Source of the DNA: KBS-96 sp049585195
GTDB lineage: Bacteria; Acidobacteriota; Terriglobia; Bryobacterales; Bryobacteraceae
Assembly (NCBI GenBank): GCA_049585195.1
Contig: JBAUZG010000021.1
Location: 1-16,020 of the forward strand
Length of the DNA stretch: 16,020 nt
Direction: 5' to 3'
The notes beneath the pieces are model-generated. The model worked only from the letters and a program-made list of their open reading frames with translations, did no database searches and was not told the origin of the DNA. The position numbers were made by a program, and so were the translations under genes. Below are positions 7,449 through 14,488 of the stretch, in pieces. Each line of letters opens with the position of its first letter. Position 1 is the first letter of the stretch.

Positions 7449-8285
7449 TCAGCACGGGACGCTAATTAAGGGACACCTGGAGGATCGAATGATTCCGTAC
7501 GTATTCAAGCCGAGCCGCCCACAAGCTGTTTTGGATCCCCGTCCAATTACGACTAAGTCGGCATGGCGACGTTCCGCCGTCTCCACAACCGCGTGTGGAA
7601 TATCGCCGGGTTCAATGTGTATCTCGCCCTGAGCGCCTGCGCGTCGCCGCATTTCCTCGAGTTTCTGTTTAGCGGCAGTCATTATTCGAAAGTAGAAATT
7701 GCCTGAATAGTACTCTTCACCGAACGACTCGAATCGCGGCTCAGCATAGACGATTTCCATCTGTGCATTGAACGACGAAGCGAATTCGGAAGCCCAGGCC
7801 AGGATCTCTTCGCCCGAGCGATTCACATCGATTGCGCAGAGAATCACTTTCGGCAGTATCGATTCGGTGGGAAGCCATGCGGAAAGGTGTGCGCCCGTCC
7901 AGACCGGACAATCCACGTCGTGCAGAACCTTCATGGTGACGGATCCAAGAAGTCGGCGGCGAAATTCACCGTAGCCGTGAGTGGGCATCATGATCAGATC
8001 CGGCTGCTGTGATTGGGCATACGCAACGATTTCGGTTGCCGGATCTCCAAACCGAAGCTCACGCTGGACGTTCACGTGGTTCGATTCGCCACGAAGAAAG
8101 TCCTTTAGTCCGGCCTGTGCTTCGGCAATGTGCTGACCATTCGCTTCAGCCGGATGCCGGGCTGAGATGTGCAGCAACGTAATGATTGAATGGAAATGCT
8201 CTGCCAACGCGAGCGCGTACGTTGCTGCTTGTGCGCAGCGATCCGAGAAATCAATCGGAATAAGAATTTTCGAGAGCGGCAGCAC
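7449..8285 (-). CDS. Universal stress protein, two tandem UspA domains
   Basis: This 278-residue cytoplasmic protein carries two UspA domains. The first (about 1-135) starts SKILIPIDFSDRCAQAATYA and ends with a nucleotide-binding type loop THGYGEFRRRLLGS, in which the first glycine of the usual G-x2-G-x9-G-S pattern is proline. The second (about 145-278) starts with PKVILCAIDVNRSGEEILAW and ends VVIGRGSKTACGRLGLNTYG. Such proteins help survival under starvation or oxidative stress, often by binding ATP. The start is GTG 8285, six nucleotides after the catalase-family stop codon, and no separate ribosome site is visible, so translation is likely coupled. It is a close paralogue of the protein at 10699-11532. 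Confidence 0.85.
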   Translation of the reverse strand: MLPLSKILIPIDFSDRCAQAATYALALAEHFHSIITLLHISARHPAEANGQHIAEAQAGLKDFLRGESNHVNVQRELRFGDPATEIVAYAQSQQPDLIMMPTHGYGEFRRRLLGSVTMKVLHDVDCPVWTGAHLSAWLPTESILPKVILCAIDVNRSGEEILAWASEFASSFNAQMEIVYAEPRFESFGEEYYSGNFYFRIMTAAKQKLEEMRRRAGAQGEIHIEPGDIPHAVVETAERRHADLVVIGRGSKTACGRLGLNTYGIIRSSRCPLISVPC

Positions 8286-8291
8286 TGGTCA

Positions 8292-9230
8292 TTACCGCTG
8301 CCGGCGGCGCAGCGAAAGCGCATAGATCACTGACCGAACCTCAATCAGCGGGTCGCCAGGCTCGATCCCGTCTGGCAAGCGCGCGGGATCGAATGCAATC
8401 GTCCGCTGAACAGCTTTGTCGTTGGCCAGCGGTTTGGTTACAGCAAGTACTCCAAGTTCGATTTGTGGGCGCTCTTCCGGCCACGATCGGGTGGGATCCT
8501 CGATCGGATCCCCCTCGCCTGCCAGTTGGGCGACCAGCCGGAATTCGGCCGGGTGGCGGCTCAGCCGCTCCGCCAATTCATCAAACAGATAGTTGTCATC
8601 GCGCTTGGCCGCTTCGCTGTCATTCAGATACTGCTCGCCCGCAACGGGAACGACGCGGTAGCGGCCGAACTGGCTGCGCCCCTCCCGGTTGATAAACCGG
8701 AAACTGTCAACCGCGTAATACGACGTAGTGGCGAAGCTCTGTGGCGCCGGTTTCGGGGTCTCAACGAAGAGCTTTGCCGCCGGATGGCCGGAAAGGAATG
8801 TGTCGAGCGGTGTCGGCTTGGGCGCGTCGGGGCTGCTCGACGCCAGCGCGCGCAGAAATGCGAGAAATTCCTTCGCATCGCGCGCAGGAAATCCATTGTA
8901 GGAGTGAGCAACAATATCCGTGCTCGCATTACCTTCCAATTGAAAGCGGATAGCCATGCCATGTGGACTGGCCATTGGATCGCTGTCTCGCACGACCGGA
9001 ACTCCAATGAAATTCGAGAATCGCACTGTTATCGGCACCGACTGGCCCTGCATGTGCGGAGCGCGGGTGAGCGATCGTGCAGTTTCAGTTGCCCGAAAGG
9101 TGCCTTCGTAGAGAACGCCTTTGGCATGGACCGGCCGGTAGCCGGGATGGGAGCCGAAGATCGAGTTGAGCACATCGATCACCTGCTCATACAGATTCTT
9201 TTCAACAGCGCCTACCGTTGAACTCGCCAT
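8292..9230 (-). CDS. Catalase-family haem peroxidase (SrpA-like, compact)
   Basis: This 312-residue protein is a compact member of the catalase superfamily, lacking the extensions of a full 480-residue catalase. It should bind haem and act on hydrogen peroxide or organic peroxides. The distal histidine is His35 in RPVHAKGVLYEGTFRAT. The segments VRFSNFIGVPVVRDSDPMAS and HGMAIRFQL are typical, SYNGFPARDAKEFLAF holds the distal Asn, and the proximal haem-ligating tyrosine is Tyr303 in VRSVIYALS (R-x-x-x-Y). No signal peptide is seen. ATG 9230 is chosen because GAGGAG (CTCCTC at 9241-9246) lies 10 nt upstream; the frame is open to 9296 but the extra residues are not conserved. The universal stress protein gene follows within 6 nt, tying peroxide defence to general stress response. 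Confidence 0.88.
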   Translation of the reverse strand: MASSTVGAVEKNLYEQVIDVLNSIFGSHPGYRPVHAKGVLYEGTFRATETARSLTRAPHMQGQSVPITVRFSNFIGVPVVRDSDPMASPHGMAIRFQLEGNASTDIVAHSYNGFPARDAKEFLAFLRALASSSPDAPKPTPLDTFLSGHPAAKLFVETPKPAPQSFATTSYYAVDSFRFINREGRSQFGRYRVVPVAGEQYLNDSEAAKRDDNYLFDELAERLSRHPAEFRLVAQLAGEGDPIEDPTRSWPEERPQIELGVLAVTKPLANDKAVQRTIAFDPARLPDGIEPGDPLIEVRSVIYALSLRRRQR

Positions 9231-9310
9231 ATATCCTGAACTCCTCTCTTGTTTGGCGGCAAATCGCCACCTGCTTTGAAATGTTTTCCAGATCATTGAA
9301 CGTCAGAGCA

Positions 9311-9711
9311 TCAGCGTATTGCCGCAGATGCCCTCGTTATTCCTTTTCTTACCGTTTCCGCTATCTGGTCCCGCAGAAAGGCCGTAGCGTTGGAGCAGTT
9401 CGTTGGGCTTACCACTTTGCGGAATGTCGCGCACTGCCAGTTTATGGACCCTAACACGCAATGCGCCAAGCACCGCATCGCCGAACCCGCCGCGCGTGTA
9501 GTGATCCTCTTTGCGAGGATTGCGGAGATCTGCCGGGTCATATCGCATGACCGAGAAAAACAACACCGACATAATCTCAAGCCGCGGATGCGCAACTGGT
9601 GGGGTGGCAACTACCGGCTGCCGTTGTCGCCTGGATGGAATGGATCCGCAGGCGTGTCGCTTTCTCCGCAAGCAAGGCTAACAACTTCTCATTGCTACGT
9701 ATCGCAGACAT
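9311..9711 (-). pseudogene. tkt: Transketolase remnant with large internal deletion and two frameshifts
   Basis: The start codon 9711 follows a perfect GGAGGAG (CTCCTCC at 9717-9723). The N-terminal part contains RLRIHSIQATTAAGS, then CHPTSCASAA, the transketolase thiamine-binding start in which GSGHP has become GSCHP. One extra T (AA at 9579-9580 on the + strand) shifts the frame; reading resumes with EIMSVLFFSVMRYDPADL. At about 9507-9518 this N-terminal part passes straight, in frame, into the transketolase C-terminus: EDHYTRGGFGDAVLGAL, then VHKLAVRDIPQSGKPNELL and QRYGLSA. A second +1 base in the CCC at 9370-9372 shifts into DQIAETVRKGI and a stop at 9311. About 132 codons remain of the usual ~620-670, so the whole pyrimidine-binding domain and most of the cofactor domain are gone. 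It cannot be an active transketolase. It sits between intact genes on the same strand. Confidence 0.88.
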
Positions 9712-9716
9712 AAGTA

Positions 9717-9723
9717 CTCCTCC
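9717..9723 (-). promoter_or_regulatory. Shine-Dalgarno site retained by the transketolase remnant
   Basis: GGAGGAG on the - strand ends 5 nt before ATG 9711. It fixes the original start of the dead gene and shows that the decay left the 5' end intact. Confidence 0.65.
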
Positions 9724-9776
9724 AACCCCGACGCAGACTCGGGCAACTTTCCACAAGAACTTCGCCACTAGATCCG

Positions 9777-9965
9777 CTAATCCATCGGTTTCTCGGCTTT
9801 GAGTATTAGACGAATCGGCCCCTTCTGCACTTGATGCCCGTACAGCACCTGCGCCAACTCCCATCCTTCCCGCCCATACTGTTGAAGAACCTTCTCCAGC
9901 TCAACATCTGGATCTATCTCCGGTTGGAAGTCAATGCGTTCAATTCGATATAGCCATTGAGCCAT
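9777..9965 (-). CDS. Small DUF4177-like protein
   Basis: This 62-residue protein resembles the DUF4177 family: WLYRIERIDF opening, then a central ELEKVLQQYGREGWELAQVL with the hallmark YGxEGWEL, and a closing strand IRLILKAEKP. These small proteins form a beta-rich domain of unknown role. ATG 9965 is chosen because GGGAGG lies about 7 nt upstream in the - strand; the frame stays open to 10007. It begins 14 nt after the stop of the upstream hypothetical gene, so its ribosome site overlaps the end of that gene and the two are very likely cotranscribed. The transketolase remnant follows 65 nt later. Confidence 0.8.
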   Translation of the reverse strand: MAQWLYRIERIDFQPEIDPDVELEKVLQQYGREGWELAQVLYGHQVQKGPIRLILKAEKPMD

Positions 9966-9979
9966 TGCGGGCCTCCCTT

Positions 9980-10591
9980 TCAATCGGCATCCACCGCTAT
10001 AAGACAAGTAACTCTAATTTGCGGGGTTACGTTGGGAGCTTCAAGGTCAACGGTTTCCCCTAAAAAAACGTCAGATAATCCGCTTCGAAGCAGGCGGGAG
10101 CCTTCAACTGCGGTCCCGGGCTTCATCCCGTGCGTACGACTTGGATCCGGTCCAGATCGGGCTCGACGTCTTTCCAGCGAGGACAGCCGCAGCACTTTTA
10201 CCCTTTGCCCTTCCGCCAGCAACTCCAACAGTAAGATTGCGCTGTTGTTGAAACAGAGAGCATCGCGATGCCGATTTGCTTCTGCCGAGAGCTCGGTGAA
10301 GGTTGCTTCTTCCGATGAGGAGAGATCAAACTGATCTTTGAAAATTTCCGGCAATCCATCGAGCCGCAAACGTGCGCCAGGCGGAATGCACACGACGGGC
10401 GTAGGCTCGCTGTCCGAGGAACACCAGGCTTTGAACCTTTGCCAAATGCTTTTCGATCGTTGGCGCGACCAGCTGTCGTAGTCAAAGCACGACACCAGTC
10501 CGAGCGAGCCGCTTTGAAACCGATGGGCCACCAGTTCCTCGCCTTCGATGGCGAGCCGGTTGGGAACCATCATTAATGAGTAATCGCACAT
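9980..10591 (-). CDS. Conserved hypothetical protein (MCDYSL N-terminus)
   Basis: This 203-residue soluble protein is not assigned a function. It opens MCDYSLMMVPNRLAIEGEEL followed by VAHRFQSGSLGL, a start I associate with uncharacterised conserved bacterial proteins. The middle contains VVCIPPGARLRLDGLPE and an acidic stretch, and then a LLLELLAEGQRVKVLRL strand. The last 60 residues, after LRLSSLE, are arginine and serine rich, look less conserved, and may be an added or shifted tail. No membrane segment or signal peptide is evident. ATG 10591 is chosen because an AGAGAGGT lies about 8 nt upstream; an upstream in-frame ATG at 10690 has no ribosome site. It lies 107 nt after the universal stress protein stop and directly before the DUF4177-like gene. 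Confidence 0.6.
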   Translation of the reverse strand: MCDYSLMMVPNRLAIEGEELVAHRFQSGSLGLVSCFDYDSWSRQRSKSIWQRFKAWCSSDSEPTPVVCIPPGARLRLDGLPEIFKDQFDLSSSEEATFTELSAEANRHRDALCFNNSAILLLELLAEGQRVKVLRLSSLERRRARSGPDPSRTHGMKPGTAVEGSRLLRSGLSDVFLGETVDLEAPNVTPQIRVTCLIAVDAD

Positions 10592-10635
10592 AAATCTACC
10601 TCTCTTTCTTTCACTTCCATTTCGCGAGACGGGAT

Positions 10636-10646
10636 TGAGGCCCTCA
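10636..10646. repeat. 11-bp palindrome upstream of the hypothetical gene
   Basis: TGAGGCCCTCA is a perfect odd palindrome in the 107-nt gap between the universal stress protein stop and the hypothetical gene start. It could be an operator for an internal promoter, but a short palindrome like this also arises by chance. Confidence 0.25.
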
Positions 10647-10698
10647 CGCTCATTCAAATTCACTTCATTCTTCGTACTTCGAAAGCACAATTTTCACG

Positions 10699-11532
10699 TC
10701 AGACGCTCACCACAGGACACCGCGATTCCCGGATGATTCCATACGTGTTCAAGCCGAGCCTGCCAGGCGCCCGGCCGCTACCCCTTCCAATCACCAGCAG
10801 ATCAGCGTCCAGATGCTCGGCTGCGGCAGAAACTGCGCGGGGGATATTGCCGGGTTCAATGAATACCTGAGCGCGGGTTCCCGCGGCGCTCTGCAATTCC
10901 TCCATCCTGCGATTCGAATCGGCCAGGATCTTGTGCTGATATTTTTCTAGATCTTCTTCATTTGCCGGCTTGAGCCGCGGGTCAACGTGTACCAGCAGCA
11001 ATGCCGCATCCAATTCCGAAGCCAGTTGCGAGGCCCAGACCAGAGCCTTTTCGCTTCCCGGATTGGCATCGGCAGCACATAGGATGGTAGTCGGGTTGAT
11101 CCACTCGGCACTCGGTCCTTTCGCCAGATGCGCACCCGTCCAGACAGGGCAATCGGCATCGTGCAGGACCTTGGCGGTAACGGACCCAAGTAATAGCTGA
11201 CGGAATGCGCCGTAGCCACGGGTGGGCATCATGATTAAGTCCGACTGATCCTCTCGGGCGTAAGCCACGATCTCCTGGGCGGGAGATCCCTCTCGCAGAA
11301 CTCGCTTTGCATCGAGATGGGCAAAAGCGGCACAGAGAAAATCACGCAACTGTCTGTTTGCACGCTCTTCGCGCTCAGCGTTCACGTTCCAATCGGGGCC
11401 AGGCGCGGGCGCAACATGAAGAAGAGTTATCTCGGAATGAAAACGCTCGGCCAGAGGTATGGCGAATCGAGCAGCGCCCAAGCAGCGCTCCGAGAAATCG
11501 ATTGGAATCAGAATCTTCGAGATTATCGCCAT
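10699..11532 (-). CDS. Universal stress protein, two tandem UspA domains
   Basis: This 277-residue protein has two UspA domains like its paralogue at 7449-8285. The first starts SKILIPIDFSERCLGAARFA and holds the loop TRGYGAFRQLLLGSVTAKVL followed by HDADCPVWTGAHL. The second starts TTILCAADANPGSEKALVW and ends LLVIGRGSGRAPGRLGLNTY. Both loops are of the nucleotide-binding Usp type, with proline in place of the first glycine of domain 1. ATG 11532 is preferred because GAGGAG lies 8 nt upstream; the frame is open to 11619 but that part overlaps nuoN. It begins 19 nt after the nuoN stop codon, with its ribosome site in that gap, so it is probably carried on the complex I transcript. A role in stress survival is inferred from the family. 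Confidence 0.88.
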   Translation of the reverse strand: MAIISKILIPIDFSERCLGAARFAIPLAERFHSEITLLHVAPAPGPDWNVNAEREERANRQLRDFLCAAFAHLDAKRVLREGSPAQEIVAYAREDQSDLIMMPTRGYGAFRQLLLGSVTAKVLHDADCPVWTGAHLAKGPSAEWINPTTILCAADANPGSEKALVWASQLASELDAALLLVHVDPRLKPANEEDLEKYQHKILADSNRRMEELQSAAGTRAQVFIEPGNIPRAVSAAAEHLDADLLVIGRGSGRAPGRLGLNTYGIIRESRCPVVSV

Positions 11533-11551
11533 TGTCAGCTCTCCTCTTGTC

Positions 11552-12997
11552 CTATCCGCGACCCGCAACCATGGTTTGGATGAGCCGCAATAAGGGATCC
11601 GGATAGCAGCCGATCGCAATCACAAATGCCGTAAGCACGCCGAGCGTCCACCTTAACGAGTGCGAACTAGTCCGAGGAAACACGAATGCTTCACTGGCGG
11701 TCTCAGGCATCCGGCGGTACAGTGCGACAATAATCCGCAAGTAATAGAAGAGGCCGATGGCGCTCGTCACGACGAGAATGATCACGAGCGCCCACAGTGC
11801 AACCGAAACGCCTGCGGCGACGAGATAGAACTCGCCGAGAAACCCTGCAGTCAGAGGGATGCTGGCCAGAGACAGGAGCATCACTGTGAACACACTACCG
11901 AGTACCGGGCGGCGCCAGAAAAGGCCGCGATAGTCTTGAAGATCCCCGAGATCGTTTCCAGGCCTCGAGAGCACCGTCACGACGCCAAAGGCGCCCAGCA
12001 TAGTCGCGAAATAAGCGACCAGATAAAGCGCGGCAGCGGAATGGCCCAGCGCTCCGCCGGCCTCGAATGCGACGACCAGATATCCGAGATGGGCGATCGA
12101 GGAGTACGCAAGAATGCGTTTTACGTTGTTTTGAAACAATGCCAGCAGATTCCCTGCAAACATCGAGGCGGCCGCGATAATTGAGAACACCAGAACCGAA
12201 CCGTTGCTCCGAACTCCCGAAAGATCGAAGAACCGAATCAGAAGCGCAAACATAGCTCCCTTGGAGACGGTTGCCACAAACGCCGCGACTGGGGCCGGCG
12301 CACCTTCATAAACGTCCGGGGTCCACATATGAAACGGAACCAGCCCCAGCTTGAATCCGATGCCGACCACAATGAGCGTGACGGCCACGGCCATTGTCAC
12401 TGGCTTGAATCCTCCTGCCGCCATCGCGGCCGAAATACCGCGAAAATCCATCGTGCCCAGCTCGAAATAGACGATTGCTATTCCAAAAAGCAGAAACGAC
12501 GCAGAGGCCGCAGCAAGGACGAGGTACTTCAGCCCCGCTTCGGCGGATGCTTTCGCCTTGCGCTCATACGAAATGAGCCCGTAAAGAGCGACGCTGAGGA
12601 TTTCGAGGCCAAGGAACAGTGAGGCGAAGTGGCTCGCGCTGACCAGAACAGCGGACCCGAGCGTCGCAATCGCGATCAGCAGATACAACTCTTCCGGGCG
12701 AGCTTCTTCGTGGGACTTGAAATACCCATAGCAGAGGAACACGACGGCAACGCTGGCTGCCAGAATTAGCCCTATATAGAAAAGTGCACTCGAATCGATC
12801 CTGAGAAGCGGAGTCACATCGCGTGGAGGGAGAGGTGCGGCAACAGAGAGGGATGCGAACGCAGCGCACAAACCGAGGACGGTCAACAGCACCGTGAGCA
12901 GGTGGTTGCGCTGTACGGCAATCGCCAGCATGACCAGAACCGCCGTCGCCGTAATCAGCAGCAAAGGCAAAAGCGTTAACAGATCCGTCGCGCTCAT
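11552..12997 (-). CDS. nuoN: NADH-quinone oxidoreductase subunit N
   Basis: This 481-residue polytopic protein is the NuoN antiporter-like subunit of respiratory complex I, which helps pump protons across the inner membrane. Key residues line up with E. coli NuoN: Glu132 in FLGLEILSVALYG (E133), Lys157 in GLKYLVLAA (K158), Lys216 in GIGFKLGLVPFHMWTPDVYE (K217) and Lys246 in VSKGAMFALL (K247). The later channel lysine (K395 in E. coli, GFIGKFY) is replaced by Glu389 in AGFLGEFYL, as in NuoM-type subunits. About 14 transmembrane helices are expected. The gene starts at ATG 12997, 3 nt after the nuoM stop, and ends in TAG at 11552-11554. It closes the nuoLMN order typical of nuo operons. Confidence 0.95.
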   Translation of the reverse strand: MSATDLLTLLPLLLITATAVLVMLAIAVQRNHLLTVLLTVLGLCAAFASLSVAAPLPPRDVTPLLRIDSSALFYIGLILAASVAVVFLCYGYFKSHEEARPEELYLLIAIATLGSAVLVSASHFASLFLGLEILSVALYGLISYERKAKASAEAGLKYLVLAAASASFLLFGIAIVYFELGTMDFRGISAAMAAGGFKPVTMAVAVTLIVVGIGFKLGLVPFHMWTPDVYEGAPAPVAAFVATVSKGAMFALLIRFFDLSGVRSNGSVLVFSIIAAASMFAGNLLALFQNNVKRILAYSSIAHLGYLVVAFEAGGALGHSAAALYLVAYFATMLGAFGVVTVLSRPGNDLGDLQDYRGLFWRRPVLGSVFTVMLLSLASIPLTAGFLGEFYLVAAGVSVALWALVIILVVTSAIGLFYYLRIIVALYRRMPETASEAFVFPRTSSHSLRWTLGVLTAFVIAIGCYPDPLLRLIQTMVAGRG

Positions 12998-13000
12998 ATG

Positions 13001-14488
13001 TCACCGATGGCTTTGAACCGCGGCTTCGAGCACGCGTAAAGCCGGATTGAACGCCCTCAGAACCGGCTGGGGATTCAATCCCAGCCATACCAGGCTGCCG
13101 GCCATCACTGTGACGATTGCGCCCTCTCGATACGCGAGATCCGGCATGGTCCAACGATGGACGTTTGGACCTTGAAAAGCTCGTTGCACCAACTGCAGCG
13201 CATAGAACGTAGACGTCAGCACGCCGACAGCACCCGCAATAGCGAGTATGGGGTGGTCATGATAGGTTCCTAATAAAATCAGAAATTCACCGACAAAGTC
13301 TCCAAGGCCGGGCAGCCCCATCGAGGCCAGCGCGAAAAACAGTGCGGCTCCGCTAAGCCGCGGCGCGGTCGACCATAGCCCGTTCATGCGGCCCATATCG
13401 CACGTATGGATACGCTCCTCGAGAGCACCGATCAGAATGAATAGAGCCCCAGTGCTGATTCCGTGGCAGACCATCGTGAGGACGGCGCCCTGCAGGGCAA
13501 GCTCATTCCAGGAGAAAACGCCCAGCACAATGAAGCCGAGATGGCTGATGCTTGTATACGCGACGAGACGTTTCAGATCCGTTTGGCCGAAGGCTAGAAG
13601 CGCTCCGTAGACGATCGCCGCCGTGCCCAGGCCCATCGCAACCGGCGCAAACCCTTGTGCCGCCGTGGGAAACAGGGGAATCAGAAACCGGATCATGCCA
13701 TAAGCTGCGGTCTTGGCGAGTAGGCTTGCAAGGATCACAGCGACTGGGGCGGAAGCCTCGGCACAAGCATCAGGCAACCACGTCTGGAAGGGGAATAACG
13801 GCAGCTTGACGGCGAACGCCGCGAAAAACCCCAGCATGAGCCAGCGTGCCGCGTTCATAGAAAGCGGCGTGGCCAGCAAGTCCGCATATTCAAACGTAAA
13901 TATCCCCGTCGTCTGGTGATGGAGGAAGTACAGGGCCACGATTGCCACGACCATCAGGAGACCGCCAGCCTGCGTGAACAGGAAGAATTTGACCGCTGCG
14001 TGGGCGCGGCACTCGTGACCCCACAGTGCGATGAGGAAATACATCGGAACGAGCATCAGTTCCCAGGCGAAGTAGAACAAAAACAGATCGGCGGCCAGGA
14101 ACACTCCCGCAATTCCCGCCAGCGTCCATAGCACGTTCAGATGGAACAGCCCGATACTCTCGGTGATCTCGGTCCAGGACGCCAGAATCGAGAGCGCTCC
14201 AATAAAGAACGTGAGTGCGAGTAAAAGCAGACTCAATCCATCCAGTGCGAGGTGAAAGTGAATGCCAAGCTGCGAAATCCAAATCCAATTGACTTGCTCG
14301 AGCCACGCGGTCGAGTTTATGAATGTGATCTGCCCCGCGTGATGAATCCAGAGGAACAGCAGCATCGCGAAATCGAGTACAGTCGAAGCGAGTGCAATCG
14401 AACGTGCAAGGGCGGAACTCCATCGCGCAGCTATGGCGGCAGCAACGCCTCCGGCCAGCAGAACGGCAATGAGCCAAAAGAGGATCAT
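13001..14488 (-). CDS. nuoM: NADH-quinone oxidoreductase subunit M
   Basis: This 495-residue polytopic protein is the NuoM proton-translocating subunit of complex I. Glu143 in FYFAWELMLVPMYFLIALWG matches the essential E144 of E. coli NuoM. The AVKLPLFPFQTWLPDACAEA segment carries the channel lysine, SLLAKTAAYGMIRF the next, and LPGLGDFVGEFLIL the terminal glutamate, so the full set of channel residues is present. ATG 14488 overlaps the nuoL stop in an ATGA arrangement, which implies translational coupling; the open frame reaches 14548 but those residues lie within nuoL. The usual histidine of the HTWLPDAH motif reads Q and C here (QTWLPDAC), a modest variation. The gene is followed after 3 nt by nuoN. 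Confidence 0.95.
   Translation of the reverse strand: MILFWLIAVLLAGGVAAAIAARWSSALARSIALASTVLDFAMLLFLWIHHAGQITFINSTAWLEQVNWIWISQLGIHFHLALDGLSLLLLALTFFIGALSILASWTEITESIGLFHLNVLWTLAGIAGVFLAADLFLFYFAWELMLVPMYFLIALWGHECRAHAAVKFFLFTQAGGLLMVVAIVALYFLHHQTTGIFTFEYADLLATPLSMNAARWLMLGFFAAFAVKLPLFPFQTWLPDACAEASAPVAVILASLLAKTAAYGMIRFLIPLFPTAAQGFAPVAMGLGTAAIVYGALLAFGQTDLKRLVAYTSISHLGFIVLGVFSWNELALQGAVLTMVCHGISTGALFILIGALEERIHTCDMGRMNGLWSTAPRLSGAALFFALASMGLPGLGDFVGEFLILLGTYHDHPILAIAGAVGVLTSTFYALQLVQRAFQGPNVHRWTMPDLAYREGAIVTVMAGSLVWLGLNPQPVLRAFNPALRVLEAAVQSHR

Noticed and set aside
8463..9221. 252-codon + strand frame antisense to the catalase gene
   Set aside because: It is a long shadow caused by codon bias of the catalase-family gene, whose motifs and ribosome site are on the other strand.
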